Source of the DNA: Actinomycetales bacterium
GTDB taxonomy: Bacteria; Actinomycetota; Actinomycetes; S36-B12
Assembly: GCA_016125355.1 (NCBI GenBank)
Contig: WGLX01000006.1
Coordinates: 1 to 37,883, forward strand
Length of the DNA stretch: 37,883 bases
Direction of reading: 5' to 3'
Notes under the pieces: generated by a model
Seen by the model: only the letters and a program-made list of their open reading frames with translations
What the model was told of the DNA's origin: nothing
The model's database searches: none
Made by a program: the position numbers and the translations under genes
Shown: positions 8,414 to 16,285 of the stretch, in pieces
Numbering within the stretch: position 1 is the stretch's first letter
How the letters are laid out: the number at the start of each line of letters is the position of its first letter

Positions 8414-8501
8414 GGCCGAGCACCTCACCACCCCATTGTTCTGCCGGAGTCCCCCTGTTGCCCGGCCACGACGAGCCCCTGCCGTTGTTCGCGCCCGGTC
8501 G

Positions 8502-8516
8502 TAGGGTGGTCGGGTG
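8502..8516 (+). promoter_or_regulatory. leaderless promoter -10 of tspO
   Basis: TAGGGT at 8502-8507 is followed by exactly six bases and the GTG start at 8514, the geometry expected when transcription begins at the start codon. No Shine-Dalgarno sequence is evident. Confidence 0.5.
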
Positions 8517-8984
8517 AACGGTGCCCGAGCGGCGGCAGCAGCGTTGTCCGTCCTGATCGTCGTGGTGTACGCCGTCGGTTCCGGGCGGTGGGTCGCCACA
8601 TCGTCCGACTGGTACGTCTCACTCGAGCAGCCGTCGTGGCAGCCTCCGCCAGCGGTGTTCGGCATCGCCTGGACGTACAACTTCCTCGCGCTGGCCGTCG
8701 TCGGGGTGACGATGTCGCTCACCGCGGAGATGCGTGGCCTGGCGCTCTACCTCGGCGCGTTCACCGTCTCCGTCGCCCTCGCGCTGGCGTGGGCCTATCT
8801 CTTCTATGTCCCCCATCAGCTGGCCTGGGCGGCGGTGAGCCTCTCGGCCTGCGCCGCGGTCACCGTGGTCATGGTCGTGGCCGCCTTCGCCGATCGCTGG
8901 TGGCTGGGCGCGCTGCTCCTTCCCTATCAGGCGTGGCTGCTCATCGCCTCATCGCTGTCGTGGGGCTATCTGAGGCTGAACTGA
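8514..8984 (+). CDS. tspO: TspO/MBR family protein
   Basis: 156 residues with five hydrophobic segments, as in TspO. The signature WYVSLEQPSWQPPPAVFGIAWT (positions 33-54) and the C-terminal LPYQAWLLIASSLSWGYLRLN are the family's Trp/Pro-rich porphyrin-binding surface and last helix. TspO binds and helps degrade tetrapyrroles and acts in stress signalling; it is membrane-embedded. A GTG start preceded by TAGGGT suggests a leaderless mRNA. It stands alone between the divergent PaaK-like gene and the Gly-rich gene. Confidence 0.9.
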   Translation: MNGARAAAAALSVLIVVVYAVGSGRWVATSSDWYVSLEQPSWQPPPAVFGIAWTYNFLALAVVGVTMSLTAEMRGLALYLGAFTVSVALALAWAYLFYVPHQLAWAAVSLSACAAVTVVMVVAAFADRWWLGALLLPYQAWLLIASSLSWGYLRLN

Positions 8985-9057
8985 GCCCGGACTGCTCTCG
9001 GCGACGCATAATGACGGGATGTCGTCATCGCCACACGGAGCACGGAGGGACGGCCCC

Positions 9058-9564
9058 ATGAGACGCCTCGCCGCCACAGTCGCCACGGTCTTCGCCGGAT
9101 CCGTGCTGCTCGCAGCACCCGCACACGCCGACGGGTTCTGGCTGCAGGAGCGCGAGCTGACCTCCGCGGGATGCCCTAGCGGCTGGAGCCAGTCCTGGGC
9201 GCAGTGGGCGCATCGCGGCCGGGGCGGCCCCGTGTGCCTCCTGGTGGTCGACGACCCGAGCGGGGTCTACCAGGAGTCGGTCGGCAAGGTCGTCGTGATC
9301 TATGAGGACGAACCGGGCGCCCTCGGCGGAGCGGGAGGCGCGGGCGGAGCGGGTGGCGTGCTGTTCGGGAATGGAGGGGCCGGGGGCGACGGCGGAGCCG
9401 GAGGGGCAGGCGGCGATGGCGGCGCCGGTGGGGCCGGGGGCCTGCTCTTCGGAAACGGAGGAGCCGGCGGGACGGGCGGCGATGGTGGTGCCGGCGGAGC
9501 CGGCGGAGCCGGCGGCGTGCTCTACGGCAGCGGCGGCACCGGCGGGGCAGGCGGCGCCGGATAG
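9058..9564 (+). CDS. secreted small protein with PGRS-like glycine-rich tail
   Basis: 168 residues. Signal peptide (MRRL, cleavage near AHA|D at 24), then a roughly 60-residue unknown domain with two cysteines (39, 60) and several Trp, then from about residue 88 to the end a GGA/GGD repeat tract. Three phrases punctuate the tract, GGVLFGNGGAGG, GGLLFGNGGAGG and GGVLYGSGGTGG, about 25-28 residues apart. The tract closely resembles mycobacterial PGRS domains, but a Sec signal replaces the PE domain. RBS GGAGGG at 9044-9049 supports the ATG at 9058. Function unknown; surface display or calcium-dependent structure is possible. Confidence 0.75.
   Translation: MRRLAATVATVFAGSVLLAAPAHADGFWLQERELTSAGCPSGWSQSWAQWAHRGRGGPVCLLVVDDPSGVYQESVGKVVVIYEDEPGALGGAGGAGGAGGVLFGNGGAGGDGGAGGAGGDGGAGGAGGLLFGNGGAGGTGGDGGAGGAGGAGGVLYGSGGTGGAGGAG
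9319..9561 (+). repeat. PGRS-like GGAGGN coding repeats
   Basis: Degenerate GGCGGAGCNGG-type tandem repeats encoding Gly-Gly-Ala/Asp triplets, interrupted three times by a (L/V)L(F/Y)GNGG phrase. The repeats remain in frame throughout. Such tracts are prone to slippage and unequal exchange, so copy number may vary between strains. Confidence 0.7.
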
Positions 9565-9611
9565 GTGACGGGCCGCGGGCTCCGGTTACTCCGACTCTGC
9601 CCCAGCTACGG

Positions 9612-9642
9612 CAAAGACCCCCTGCGACGCAGGGGGTCTTTG
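9612..9642 (-). terminator. intrinsic terminator of tRNA-Asn, probably bidirectional
   Basis: A near-perfect palindrome: CAAAGACCCCCTGCG (9612-9626) and CGCAGGGGGTCTTTG (9628-9642). On the minus strand it directly follows the encoded CCA end of tRNA-Asn and ends in CTTT. On the plus strand it follows the PGRS-like gene by 47 bp, so it can serve both converging transcripts. Confidence 0.8.
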
Positions 9643-9718
9643 TGGCTCCCCCAATTGGACTCGAACCAATAACCCTTCGATTAACAGTCGAATGCTCTGC
9701 CAATTGAGCTATGGGGGA
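9643..9718 (-). tRNA. tRNA-Asn (GTT anticodon)
   Basis: Minus-strand cloverleaf: acceptor TCCCCCA/TGGGGGA (9718-9712 and 9653-9647), D arm GCTC...GAGC, anticodon stem TTCGA/TCGAA with loop CTGTTAA giving anticodon GTT, T arm with TTCGAGT, discriminator G at 9646, and an encoded CCA at 9645-9643. Confidence 0.95.
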
Positions 9719-9806
9719 CTGCACCGGCGCTGACCGGCCCGCAGAGGATAGCAAGGCGTCGCGGTCAGGCGGACACGCGGCACCCCACCTCAGCGGGGTC
9801 GGTCCG

Positions 9807-10316
9807 TCAGATGCCCAGGGACCGGCGCAGCGAGGACAGCGCTCGGTCGGCTTCCGCCCTCAGCTCCGGATCCGACGGGTCCAGCCCAGCGTCGAACACG
9901 ACGGACCAGCGGATGGCGTCGGCGTCGCTCGGTCGCCTGGCCACGGCCATGGCCCCGCGTCCGTCGCCGAGGTCGAGGCGCTCGCTGACGACCACGCTCG
10001 CCGTCACGCGATCGTGCACGGCCGCGGGCAGATCACCGGAGTCGGCGACGGTGAGCCGCATGCGCCGCGTCGGGGATCCGGCGATCACGAGGTCGAAGGA
10101 CGGCTCCGACCACGTCGCCTTGGTGATGGCATCCCACGCCAGCCGCTCCCCCGACTGGCCCAGGTACAGGGCCCGGTCCGTGGCCACGATGTAGTCGGGA
10201 GCGCCGGCCGATCCCGGATTGGTGCCCCAGGCCACGATCCGCTCACGCCCCTCGATGCCGAGGTCATCGGCCACGCCGGCCGGCAGCCGACCGCGACCCC
10301 GCGGGAACAGTCCCAT
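9807..10316 (-). CDS. hypothetical protein, PH-like fold likely, coupled to dnaG
   Basis: 169 residues, soluble, no signal peptide. The middle (IVAWGTNPG...DYIVATDRALYL...ERLAWDAITKATW) has the rhythm of small bacterial PH-like domains that begin 'atDrrLyl...rlpWdaI'. Role unknown. Its ATG overlaps the dnaG stop by one base (TGATG), so it is translated with the primase. Confidence 0.62.
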   Translation of the reverse strand: MGLFPRGRGRLPAGVADDLGIEGRERIVAWGTNPGSAGAPDYIVATDRALYLGQSGERLAWDAITKATWSEPSFDLVIAGSPTRRMRLTVADSGDLPAAVHDRVTASVVVSERLDLGDGRGAMAVARRPSDADAIRWSVVFDAGLDPSDPELRAEADRALSSLRRSLGI

Positions 10317-12214
10317 CAGGCGGCACCTCCGGTCGTCTCCTCGTGCAGGGACCGGCGATAGTCCTCCAGAGCAAGCAGGTCAGCGAACGTCTGCTCGTAC
10401 TCAGCGCGCTCATCTGCCGGGTCGATCCGCTGGAGCCGTCCCTTGAGGTCCTCGATGCGCCGGCCGGCATCGAGCTCGAGCAGCCGGGCGAGAACGCCGA
10501 TGGCGTAGTGGACGTCCTTGCCGGCCTCGGCAGGCAGCGGCTCCACGGTCAGCTCGCGCACCAGGCGCCGGACCTCGTCGTCGGCCGAGGCGTCGAGCAC
10601 AGCATCGATCCACGCGAGCCCGGTGACGTCCGGCGATGGCGAGCCAGCGGCGGTGATCGCCTCGTGCACCCGCCGCGCCGCGGGATGGAGGTAGGCGGAC
10701 TCATCCACGCTCTGGTACCACTCCCACACGGCCTCGGGATGCTGCAGGGCGCACTTCAGGGCCTCGCGCTCGACGACGGCCCCGGGGCCGCGGCGCTCGG
10801 ACGGTTGCGGCCGCGGCGTGGGCCGGGGCTCGTCGACCGGAGGTTCCGGCGACCGGCTCGTGCCGTGCGGCCGGGGACTGGCCTTCGGTGCGCGCTCGGC
10901 CGCTCGGACGGCTTCACCCACGGGCTTCACGTCCATGCCGAGCCAACCGGCGAGGAGGCGGGTGTACTCGGGGCGCAGGGCGGCGTCGCGGATCTGGGCG
11001 ACGATAGGCGCCGCCTCGCGAAGTGCGCCGACCCGACCCTCGGCGGTGTCGAGGTCGTAGGCCTTCAGGGTGGTCTTGAGGGCGAACTCGAACAGCGGCA
11101 CGCGTCGGCCGACGAGCTCGGCGACCGCCTCGTCGCCACGCTGGATGCGCAGGTCGCACGGGTCGAGTCCGGTCGGCTCGACGGCGACGAAGGTCTGGGT
11201 GACGAAGCGCTGGTCCTCCCCGAAGGCGCGCAGTGCTGCCTTCTGCCCGGCCGCGTCCCCGTCGAAGGTGAAGATCACGCTGCCGCGCATCTGGTCGTCG
11301 TCCATCAGCAGGCGCCGGAGGACCTTGATGTGCTCGCCGCCGAACGCCGTGCCGCAGGTGGCCACGGCCGTGGTGACGCCACTGAGATGGCACGCCATGA
11401 CGTCCGTGTAGCCCTCGACGATGACCGCCTGCTGCTGCTTGGAGATGTCCCGCCGGGCGAGGTCAATGCCGTAGAGCACCTGGCTCTTCTTGTAGAGCGG
11501 CGTCTCCGGGGTGTTGAGGTACTTAGGCCCGTCATCGTCGTCGAAGAGCTTGCGGGCGCCGAAGCCCACCACATCGCCGCCCAGATCGCGGATCGGCCAG
11601 ACGAGGCGGCCGCGGAATCGGTCGTAGACCCCGCGGTTGCCCTGGCTGACCAGTCCCCCGGCGAGCAGCTCGGCGTCGGTGAAGCCGACGCCGCGCAGGT
11701 GCTTGGTGAGCGCGTCCCAGCCCTTGGGGGCAAAGCCGACCCCGAAGTGCTTCGCGGCGTCGTCGTCGAAGCCGCGCTGGCGCAGGAAGTCGCGACCGAT
11801 CTGGGCGTCCGGAGCCTGCAGCTGCTTGGCGTAGAAGGCGGCTGCGGCCTTGTGGGCCTCGACGAGCCGGGTGCGCTGGCCCTGGTTGCGGTTGACCGCC
11901 GAGCCGCCCTCCTCGTAGCGCAGCTCGACGCCCGTGCGCTCGGCCAGCTTCTCCACGGCCTCGGCGAAGGACAGGTGGTCGATCTTCTGCACGAAGGTGA
12001 GCACGTCGCCACCCTCGCCGCAGCCGAAGCAGTAGAACATGCCGCGCGCGGGAGTGACGTGGAAGCTGGGCGACCGCTCGTCGTGGAAGGGGCACAGGCC
12101 CTTCAGGGATCCGCCGCCCGCCGACTTCAAGGTGACGTACTCGCGGACGACGTCGTCGATCCGGGCACGCTCGCGCACCAGCGCGATGTCATCGTCCCGG
12201 ATGCGGCCAGCCAC
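10316..12214 (-). CDS. dnaG: DNA primase DnaG
   Basis: 632 residues, normal length. The N-terminal zinc-binding domain has Cys41, His44, Cys62, Cys65 (CPFH...CFGC); the TOPRIM catalytic core shows VIVEGYTDVMA and the acidic FDGDAAG; a C-terminal helicase-interacting region follows a Pro/Arg/Ser-rich linker. It makes RNA primers at the replication fork. The GTG start at 12214 is preceded at exactly six bases by TAGACT (12221-12226), consistent with a leaderless mRNA. Followed, with a one-base overlap, by the PH-like gene. Confidence 0.97.
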   Translation of the reverse strand: MAGRIRDDDIALVRERARIDDVVREYVTLKSAGGGSLKGLCPFHDERSPSFHVTPARGMFYCFGCGEGGDVLTFVQKIDHLSFAEAVEKLAERTGVELRYEEGGSAVNRNQGQRTRLVEAHKAAAAFYAKQLQAPDAQIGRDFLRQRGFDDDAAKHFGVGFAPKGWDALTKHLRGVGFTDAELLAGGLVSQGNRGVYDRFRGRLVWPIRDLGGDVVGFGARKLFDDDDGPKYLNTPETPLYKKSQVLYGIDLARRDISKQQQAVIVEGYTDVMACHLSGVTTAVATCGTAFGGEHIKVLRRLLMDDDQMRGSVIFTFDGDAAGQKAALRAFGEDQRFVTQTFVAVEPTGLDPCDLRIQRGDEAVAELVGRRVPLFEFALKTTLKAYDLDTAEGRVGALREAAPIVAQIRDAALRPEYTRLLAGWLGMDVKPVGEAVRAAERAPKASPRPHGTSRSPEPPVDEPRPTPRPQPSERRGPGAVVEREALKCALQHPEAVWEWYQSVDESAYLHPAARRVHEAITAAGSPSPDVTGLAWIDAVLDASADDEVRRLVRELTVEPLPAEAGKDVHYAIGVLARLLELDAGRRIEDLKGRLQRIDPADERAEYEQTFADLLALEDYRRSLHEETTGGAA

Positions 12215-12226
12215 GCCCTGAGTCTA
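12212..12226 (-). promoter_or_regulatory. leaderless promoter -10 of dnaG
   Basis: TAGACT on the minus strand (12226-12221), six bases, then the GTG initiator at 12214. No Shine-Dalgarno sequence precedes the start, so this hexamer both sets the transcription start and supports the chosen initiation codon. Confidence 0.5.
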
Positions 12227-12244
12227 GGTGGGCGGGTGGAGACG

Positions 12245-12316
12245 CCACTCCGCAAATCCCACGCCCGGCGTCGTGAGCGCCCCACCCATGTGACGCGACG
12301 AGTGGGATTCCGGTGG
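12245..12316. repeat. imperfect inverted repeat between dgt and dnaG
   Basis: AATCCCAC (12255-12262) pairs with GTGGGATT (12302-12309). Flanking CCAC/GTGG and inner CGTCG (12269-12273)/CGACG (12296-12300) extend it into a branched stem with a loop of about 22 bases. It begins a few bases past the dgt stop, so it may end the upstream operon transcript before dnaG's own promoter. There is no U-tract. Confidence 0.4.
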
Positions 12317-12322
12317 AGGGGG

Positions 12323-13561
12323 TCAGCGGACGAGGCGGCGGTGCCAGTCGAGGATGCTCACGTCGGTCAGGCTCGCGACCTGGTCGACGACGACGCGCAG
12401 GCGCTCCGCGTCGTCCGCCGCGGCCTCGAAGGACGGTCGCAGCCACGGCTCCAGTGCCCGTCCACCGTCGAGGACGAGGGCGTTGACGAGCTCGGCGATG
12501 ACCTGCCGCTGCCGCTCGTACTCCGCGTCCGCACCCGGCCGGTGCATCACGTACAGCACGGCCACCGCCTTCATGACCGACACCTCGGCGCGGACCTCAT
12601 CCGGCACGATGAGGTCCGCGTCGTACCGCGTCAGCGGCTCCGGCCCATAGGCCACCTGCGTGGCGACCTGGGCCGTCGTCGAGAACCGGCCGATGAGCCA
12701 GCTGGTGAAGTGCTTCAAGGCGACGAGGTCGGTCATCGACCCGTCGAAGTGCCGCGGCCAGTAGTCGAGGGCCACGAGGCGCTCGAGGGCGGCCTCCAGC
12801 TCGGCGGGCTCCCCCTCGTCGGGGAACCGGCGGTGTGCGGTCTCGACCAGCGCCCGGCGCTCCGCGGCCGATGAGAACGCATCCAGCGAGGCGATGCCCG
12901 AGTGCACGGCGTCCTCGAAGTCGTGGACGGAGTAGGCCACGTCATCCGACCAGTTCATGACCTGCTCCTCCAGGCAGGTGCGGCCGTCGGGCGCGCCCTC
13001 GCGCAGCCACTCGAAGACCGGGAGGTCCTCGGCGTAGGCGCCGAACTTCACGGTCCCGGGCCGACGCGTCCACGGGTACTTGCAGGACGCGTCGAGCGAG
13101 GCGCGGGTCAGGTTGAGCCCGACCGACTCCCCGGTGGCCGGGTCGACCACCTTGGCCTCCAGCCGCGTCAGGACCCGCAACGACTGCGCATTGCCCTCGA
13201 ATCCGCCGATGCGGTCGGCGATCCGGTTCAGCTCGGACTCCCCGTTGTGCCCGTAGGGCGGATGGCCGAGGTCGTGAGCGAGGCCGGCGACCTCGACGAC
13301 GTCCGGATCGCAGCCCAGAGCCGCCCCGAGCTCCCGGGCGATCTGCGCCACCTCGAGGGTGTGCGTGAGCCGTGTCCGCGGGAAGTCTGCCTGGCCGGCG
13401 ACCATCACCTGGGTCTTGGCGGCCAGTCGGCGCAGGGCGGCCGAATGCAGGACGCGTGCCCGATCACGGGCGAAGGGGCTGCGGACGGACTCCTTCACCG
13501 GCTCCCGCACCCAGCGTGCGGTGTCGTGGTCGTCGTACCCGGTAGGGGCTGCCGCCGTCAC
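12323..13561 (-). CDS. dgt: deoxyguanosinetriphosphate triphosphohydrolase (HD domain)
   Basis: 412 residues. HD-superfamily metal site: His67 in RLTHTLEV, His96-Asp97 in AGLAHDLGHPPYGHNGE, and a later NWSDDVAYSVHD with the distal Asp. The family converts dNTPs, classically dGTP, to deoxynucleoside plus tripolyphosphate. Adjacent to dnaG as in many Actinobacteria. The GTG at 13561 gives a natural N terminus and forms GTGA with the stop of apbE, so it is translationally coupled to a flavin-transferase gene; see findings. Confidence 0.95.
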   Translation of the reverse strand: MTAAAPTGYDDHDTARWVREPVKESVRSPFARDRARVLHSAALRRLAAKTQVMVAGQADFPRTRLTHTLEVAQIARELGAALGCDPDVVEVAGLAHDLGHPPYGHNGESELNRIADRIGGFEGNAQSLRVLTRLEAKVVDPATGESVGLNLTRASLDASCKYPWTRRPGTVKFGAYAEDLPVFEWLREGAPDGRTCLEEQVMNWSDDVAYSVHDFEDAVHSGIASLDAFSSAAERRALVETAHRRFPDEGEPAELEAALERLVALDYWPRHFDGSMTDLVALKHFTSWLIGRFSTTAQVATQVAYGPEPLTRYDADLIVPDEVRAEVSVMKAVAVLYVMHRPGADAEYERQRQVIAELVNALVLDGGRALEPWLRPSFEAAADDAERLRVVVDQVASLTDVSILDWHRRLVR

Positions 13562-14337
13562 GCAGCCGAGACTAGTGCGGCGTCGCTGACCGCCGACCCG
13601 TCGGCCCGCACCAGCAGGCTGCGGTAGCCGCCGTGGCGCGCCACCCACGCGGGGCCTGCCTCCCCCATCGCGAAGCCGATCGTCGCGTAGGCATCGGCTT
13701 CGGCGATGGATGGGCCGACCACCGTGAACGACGCGACCGTCCCCCCGGTCGGCTGTTCGTCGCCCATCCAGATGTGCTCGCCCCGCTCCGCGGTTCCCGA
13801 CGTGGCCACGGCGCCGTCGATCACGGGAATCACGGCCACCACCCCGAAGCGCCGCTCGGGATGCTGGACGGCCACCTGCCACGGACGCCCTTGGGCGGGC
13901 ATCCCCGCGAAGTAGCCGTCCCCTCCCACGCCCACGGCGAAGGAGGCCAGCCCGGCCCGACCGAGGACGTCGGCCGCCCGTCCGATCGCGTAGCCCTTGA
14001 CGTAGCCGGCCGTGTCGAGGGCACCGGTTCGCGGGTTTCGCGTCGTGAAGACCCCCTCCGAGTCCGCAGCGAGCCGCGCGCATTCAGCCAGCACGTGCCC
14101 GATGTCAGCGACTGCCTCGTTGCTGACCTGCTCCGCCAGCTGCCAGCGGGTGATCTCACTGTCGGCGCGGTAGTGACTGAACCGGCGGTCGAGCATCTCC
14201 AGCTCCCCCCGCGCCGCACCGAGCGCGCGGTCGACGGCCGCCAGACCGTGACGGGCCACCTCCCCGGCGGGAACGACGATCGAGCTCATCGTGCCCATCA
14301 CCGGGAAGACGCGGCGCGCTCCCGTCGACTCGTTCAC
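13558..14337 (-). CDS. apbE: FAD:protein FMN transferase (ApbE)
   Basis: 259 residues, shorter than typical ApbE (about 300-350). Motifs visible: VMGTMSS near the N terminus, DTAGYVKGYAIGRAAD (the family's DxGgiaKGyavD), GVGGDGYF, SGTAERGEHIW and the C-terminal ADAYATIGFAMG. It uses FAD to attach FMN to a Thr of a target protein. The likely target, an FMN-binding protein with SGATYT, is the gene immediately upstream with an ATGA overlap. No signal peptide or lipobox is visible, although flavinylation by ApbE is often extracytoplasmic. Confidence 0.92.
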   Translation of the reverse strand: MNESTGARRVFPVMGTMSSIVVPAGEVARHGLAAVDRALGAARGELEMLDRRFSHYRADSEITRWQLAEQVSNEAVADIGHVLAECARLAADSEGVFTTRNPRTGALDTAGYVKGYAIGRAADVLGRAGLASFAVGVGGDGYFAGMPAQGRPWQVAVQHPERRFGVVAVIPVIDGAVATSGTAERGEHIWMGDEQPTGGTVASFTVVGPSIAEADAYATIGFAMGEAGPAWVARHGGYRSLLVRADGSAVSDAALVSAA

Positions 14338-14867
14338 AGCTGGTCCAGGAGCGACTGCAAGGACTGGGCGTAGCCGTTCGACGTGTAGGTCGCGCCCGAC
14401 ACGAAGTCGAGCTGCGTGCCCTTCGAGGCCGTCGCCGACTGGTCGAGGATCGGAATGGCGTATGCGTTGATCATCTGGGACCGACCGTCGTTCGACGGCC
14501 AGGACACGGCGTGCACTTCACACACCGTCTTGCCCGAGACGGTGGCGGCCACCTGTACCGGGCCCCAGCGGGTCATCACGGAGTCGCCGGTGACAGTGGT
14601 CCCGGTCGAGCAGTCCGACGCCGTGGTGGTGTCCTGCTGCGTGGTCGTGCCCTGCTGGGTCGACGTGCCCTGCTGCGTGGTGGTGGACGACGTGCCCTGC
14701 TGCGTGGTCGTGCCCTGCGTCGTCGAGCCGCTGGCCGGCAGGGCGGTGGGAGTCGCCGCCTCCGCGCCACGCAGGTTGGAAATCGCAGGGTCGGCGACGC
14801 CCACGATGATGACGGCCAGGCTGCCCAGGGCGGCGGCCGGGGCGATGCGTCGAGCGAGGCTGGCCAT
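14334..14867 (-). CDS. exported FMN-binding domain protein
   Basis: 177 residues. N-terminal export or anchor segment (MASLARRIAPAAALGSLAVII...), a Thr/Gln-rich low-complexity linker (about 48-84), then an FMN-binding domain ending in FVSGATYTSNGYAQSL. The SGAT-Y/T motif is where ApbE attaches FMN through phosphothreonyl linkage, as in NqrC/RnfG. Two domain cysteines might form a disulphide. It lies 2 bp after the ferric-reductase-like gene and overlaps apbE by ATGA. Inference: it accepts electrons from the membrane reductase and passes them to an outside acceptor. Confidence 0.85.
   Translation of the reverse strand: MASLARRIAPAAALGSLAVIIVGVADPAISNLRGAEAATPTALPASGSTTQGTTTQQGTSSTTTQQGTSTQQGTTTQQDTTTASDCSTGTTVTGDSVMTRWGPVQVAATVSGKTVCEVHAVSWPSNDGRSQMINAYAIPILDQSATASKGTQLDFVSGATYTSNGYAQSLQSLLDQL
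14632..14720 (-). repeat. TTQQGT-coding minisatellite
   Basis: Plus-strand units of the form CCTGCTGCGTGGTCGTG recur four to five times in 12-27 bp spacings, all in frame, encoding Thr-Thr-Gln-Gln-Gly-Thr phrases on the minus strand. The tract is the flexible linker between membrane anchor and FMN domain and is a likely length-variable site. Confidence 0.65.
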
Positions 14868-14869
14868 GG

Positions 14870-16285
14870 TCAGACTCCGAATCTCTCGTGGTGGATCTGG
14901 GTGGTCGGGACGCCGGCCTTGCGCGCACTGGACATCACGGCCTGCTCGAGCGAGGGCGGCCCGCAGACGAAGACGTGGCGCTGCGTCAGTCCGGGGGCGA
15001 GGGAGCGCAGCGACTCGGGCGAGAAGGGGTCGTTCCGGGCGAACAGCCGGCGGGGGCCGGCGACGATGTAGAGGCGCCCCGACCGGGCCGCGACCATGCG
15101 CTCGAGCTCCGCGCGGTGGGCGACCTCCGACTCGTGATGGACCCGGATGATCACGATCGGCGTCTGGTGCGTGCCGCAGTCCTCGAGCAGCGCGCGGATG
15201 GGGCCGATGCCGGCGCCGCCCGCGACGAGGAGGACGGGTGCGCCCTGTGCCTGCTCGATCGTGAACACGCCGTACGGTCCCTCGAGCAGGACGCGGGTGC
15301 CGGGCTCGAGGCGCAGGAGCCGGGCCGAGTCCTCCCCGAGCTCCTTGACCGTGAACCGCAGGCCGGCGGTGGTCGGCGCCGCCGACAGGGAGAACGGGTG
15401 CACCTGCCACCAGAGGTCCGAGGTGAGGGCGCGCACTCCGAAGAACTGGCCGGATGCGACGCGCAGGCGGCGAAGTCCGCGCCCGGAGACGTGGATCGAG
15501 CCCATGCCGTGCGCCTCCCGGGAAACCGCCGTGACATAGAACGGGCGGGAGAGGGAGCGCAGGAGGTCACCAAGGCGGGCCCACGCGATCAGGACCGCAG
15601 TGACGACGAACAGGCCGGTCCACCACCAGAACGCGAGCGGATCGCTGACGAAGTCGGAGCCGAGGGTGAGCTGGTGGCCGAAGCCGAGGAGCACCGCCAG
15701 GTAGCCGGTCAGGTGGATGAAGTACCAGGACTCGTAGGGGATGCGCATCCGGATGCGCCGCCAGCTCGTCAGTCCGATGGCGACGAAGAGCACGAGCGAG
15801 GCGGTCGCCGCGACCATCCACGCCTCGTGCGCCAGCAGGTCGACGAGGCCGGAGACGATGGTGCCACCGGTCGTCGCACCCCAGGCCCAGGTGTCCGAAA
15901 CAGCGTGGGCGAGGAGCGCGAGGATGGTCGTGATGCCGAACCATCGGTGGGCGGCCAGCAGCTGGTCCTGTCCGTATCGACGCTCCATCCAGCGCGGCCG
16001 GGCGGTCAGGATGAGGCCACCGAGCGCGGCGAGGGCCGACACGAGGCCGGTCACCTGGCCGATGGCGGAGAGGGTGTCCGTCCCCCCGCCGAGGAGCAGG
16101 GTCAGTCCCCCGTGCTGCCACCACAGGCCGATGGTGACGGCGAGGACGAATGCCGAGAGCGTGACGAGGTCACTCGTGCGAGCACGACCGGGTCGCGGGC
16201 GCGGGAGGCGGCGGACGACCGGTGCGGCCGGCTCGGTCCGCCACGGTTCGGAGACCCGGCGCCGGGTGCTGTCAGTGAGGGCCAT
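14870..16285 (-). CDS. ferric-reductase-like transmembrane flavocytochrome
   Basis: 471 residues. Residues 40-235 hold about six transmembrane segments with four His placed as two haem-ligand pairs (113, 127, 191, 204). Residues 245-471 form a ferredoxin-NADP-reductase-type module: FAD-binding HPFSLS (296-301), nucleotide-binding GGAGIGP (356-362) and CGPPSLE near the end. It moves electrons from cytoplasmic NAD(P)H via FAD and two haems to the outer face. The next gene, 2 bp away, encodes the FMN-binding acceptor, then ApbE. CACGAT lies six bases before the ATG, so transcription may start here. Alternatives are a ferric or cupric reductase or NOX-type enzyme. Confidence 0.88.
   Translation of the reverse strand: MALTDSTRRRVSEPWRTEPAAPVVRRLPRPRPGRARTSDLVTLSAFVLAVTIGLWWQHGGLTLLLGGGTDTLSAIGQVTGLVSALAALGGLILTARPRWMERRYGQDQLLAAHRWFGITTILALLAHAVSDTWAWGATTGGTIVSGLVDLLAHEAWMVAATASLVLFVAIGLTSWRRIRMRIPYESWYFIHLTGYLAVLLGFGHQLTLGSDFVSDPLAFWWWTGLFVVTAVLIAWARLGDLLRSLSRPFYVTAVSREAHGMGSIHVSGRGLRRLRVASGQFFGVRALTSDLWWQVHPFSLSAAPTTAGLRFTVKELGEDSARLLRLEPGTRVLLEGPYGVFTIEQAQGAPVLLVAGGAGIGPIRALLEDCGTHQTPIVIIRVHHESEVAHRAELERMVAARSGRLYIVAGPRRLFARNDPFSPESLRSLAPGLTQRHVFVCGPPSLEQAVMSSARKAGVPTTQIHHERFGV

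Noticed and set aside
9565-9611. A small gene between the PGRS-like gene and the terminator
   Set aside because: Only 47 bp, with no start-RBS combination.
9646-9718. An integration (att) site at the tRNA-Asn 3' end
   Set aside because: No integrase and no direct repeat of the tRNA 3' end seen elsewhere in the window; the gene is followed at once by its terminator.
10343-12874. An 843-codon plus-strand frame opposite dnaG and dgt
   Set aside because: A GC-rich antisense shadow; it spans two intact opposite-strand genes and has no start signal or recognisable motif.
14632-14720. Short spaced repeats considered as a CRISPR array
   Set aside because: Units are degenerate, irregularly spaced, in frame and encode a Thr/Gln linker; no cas genes are nearby.
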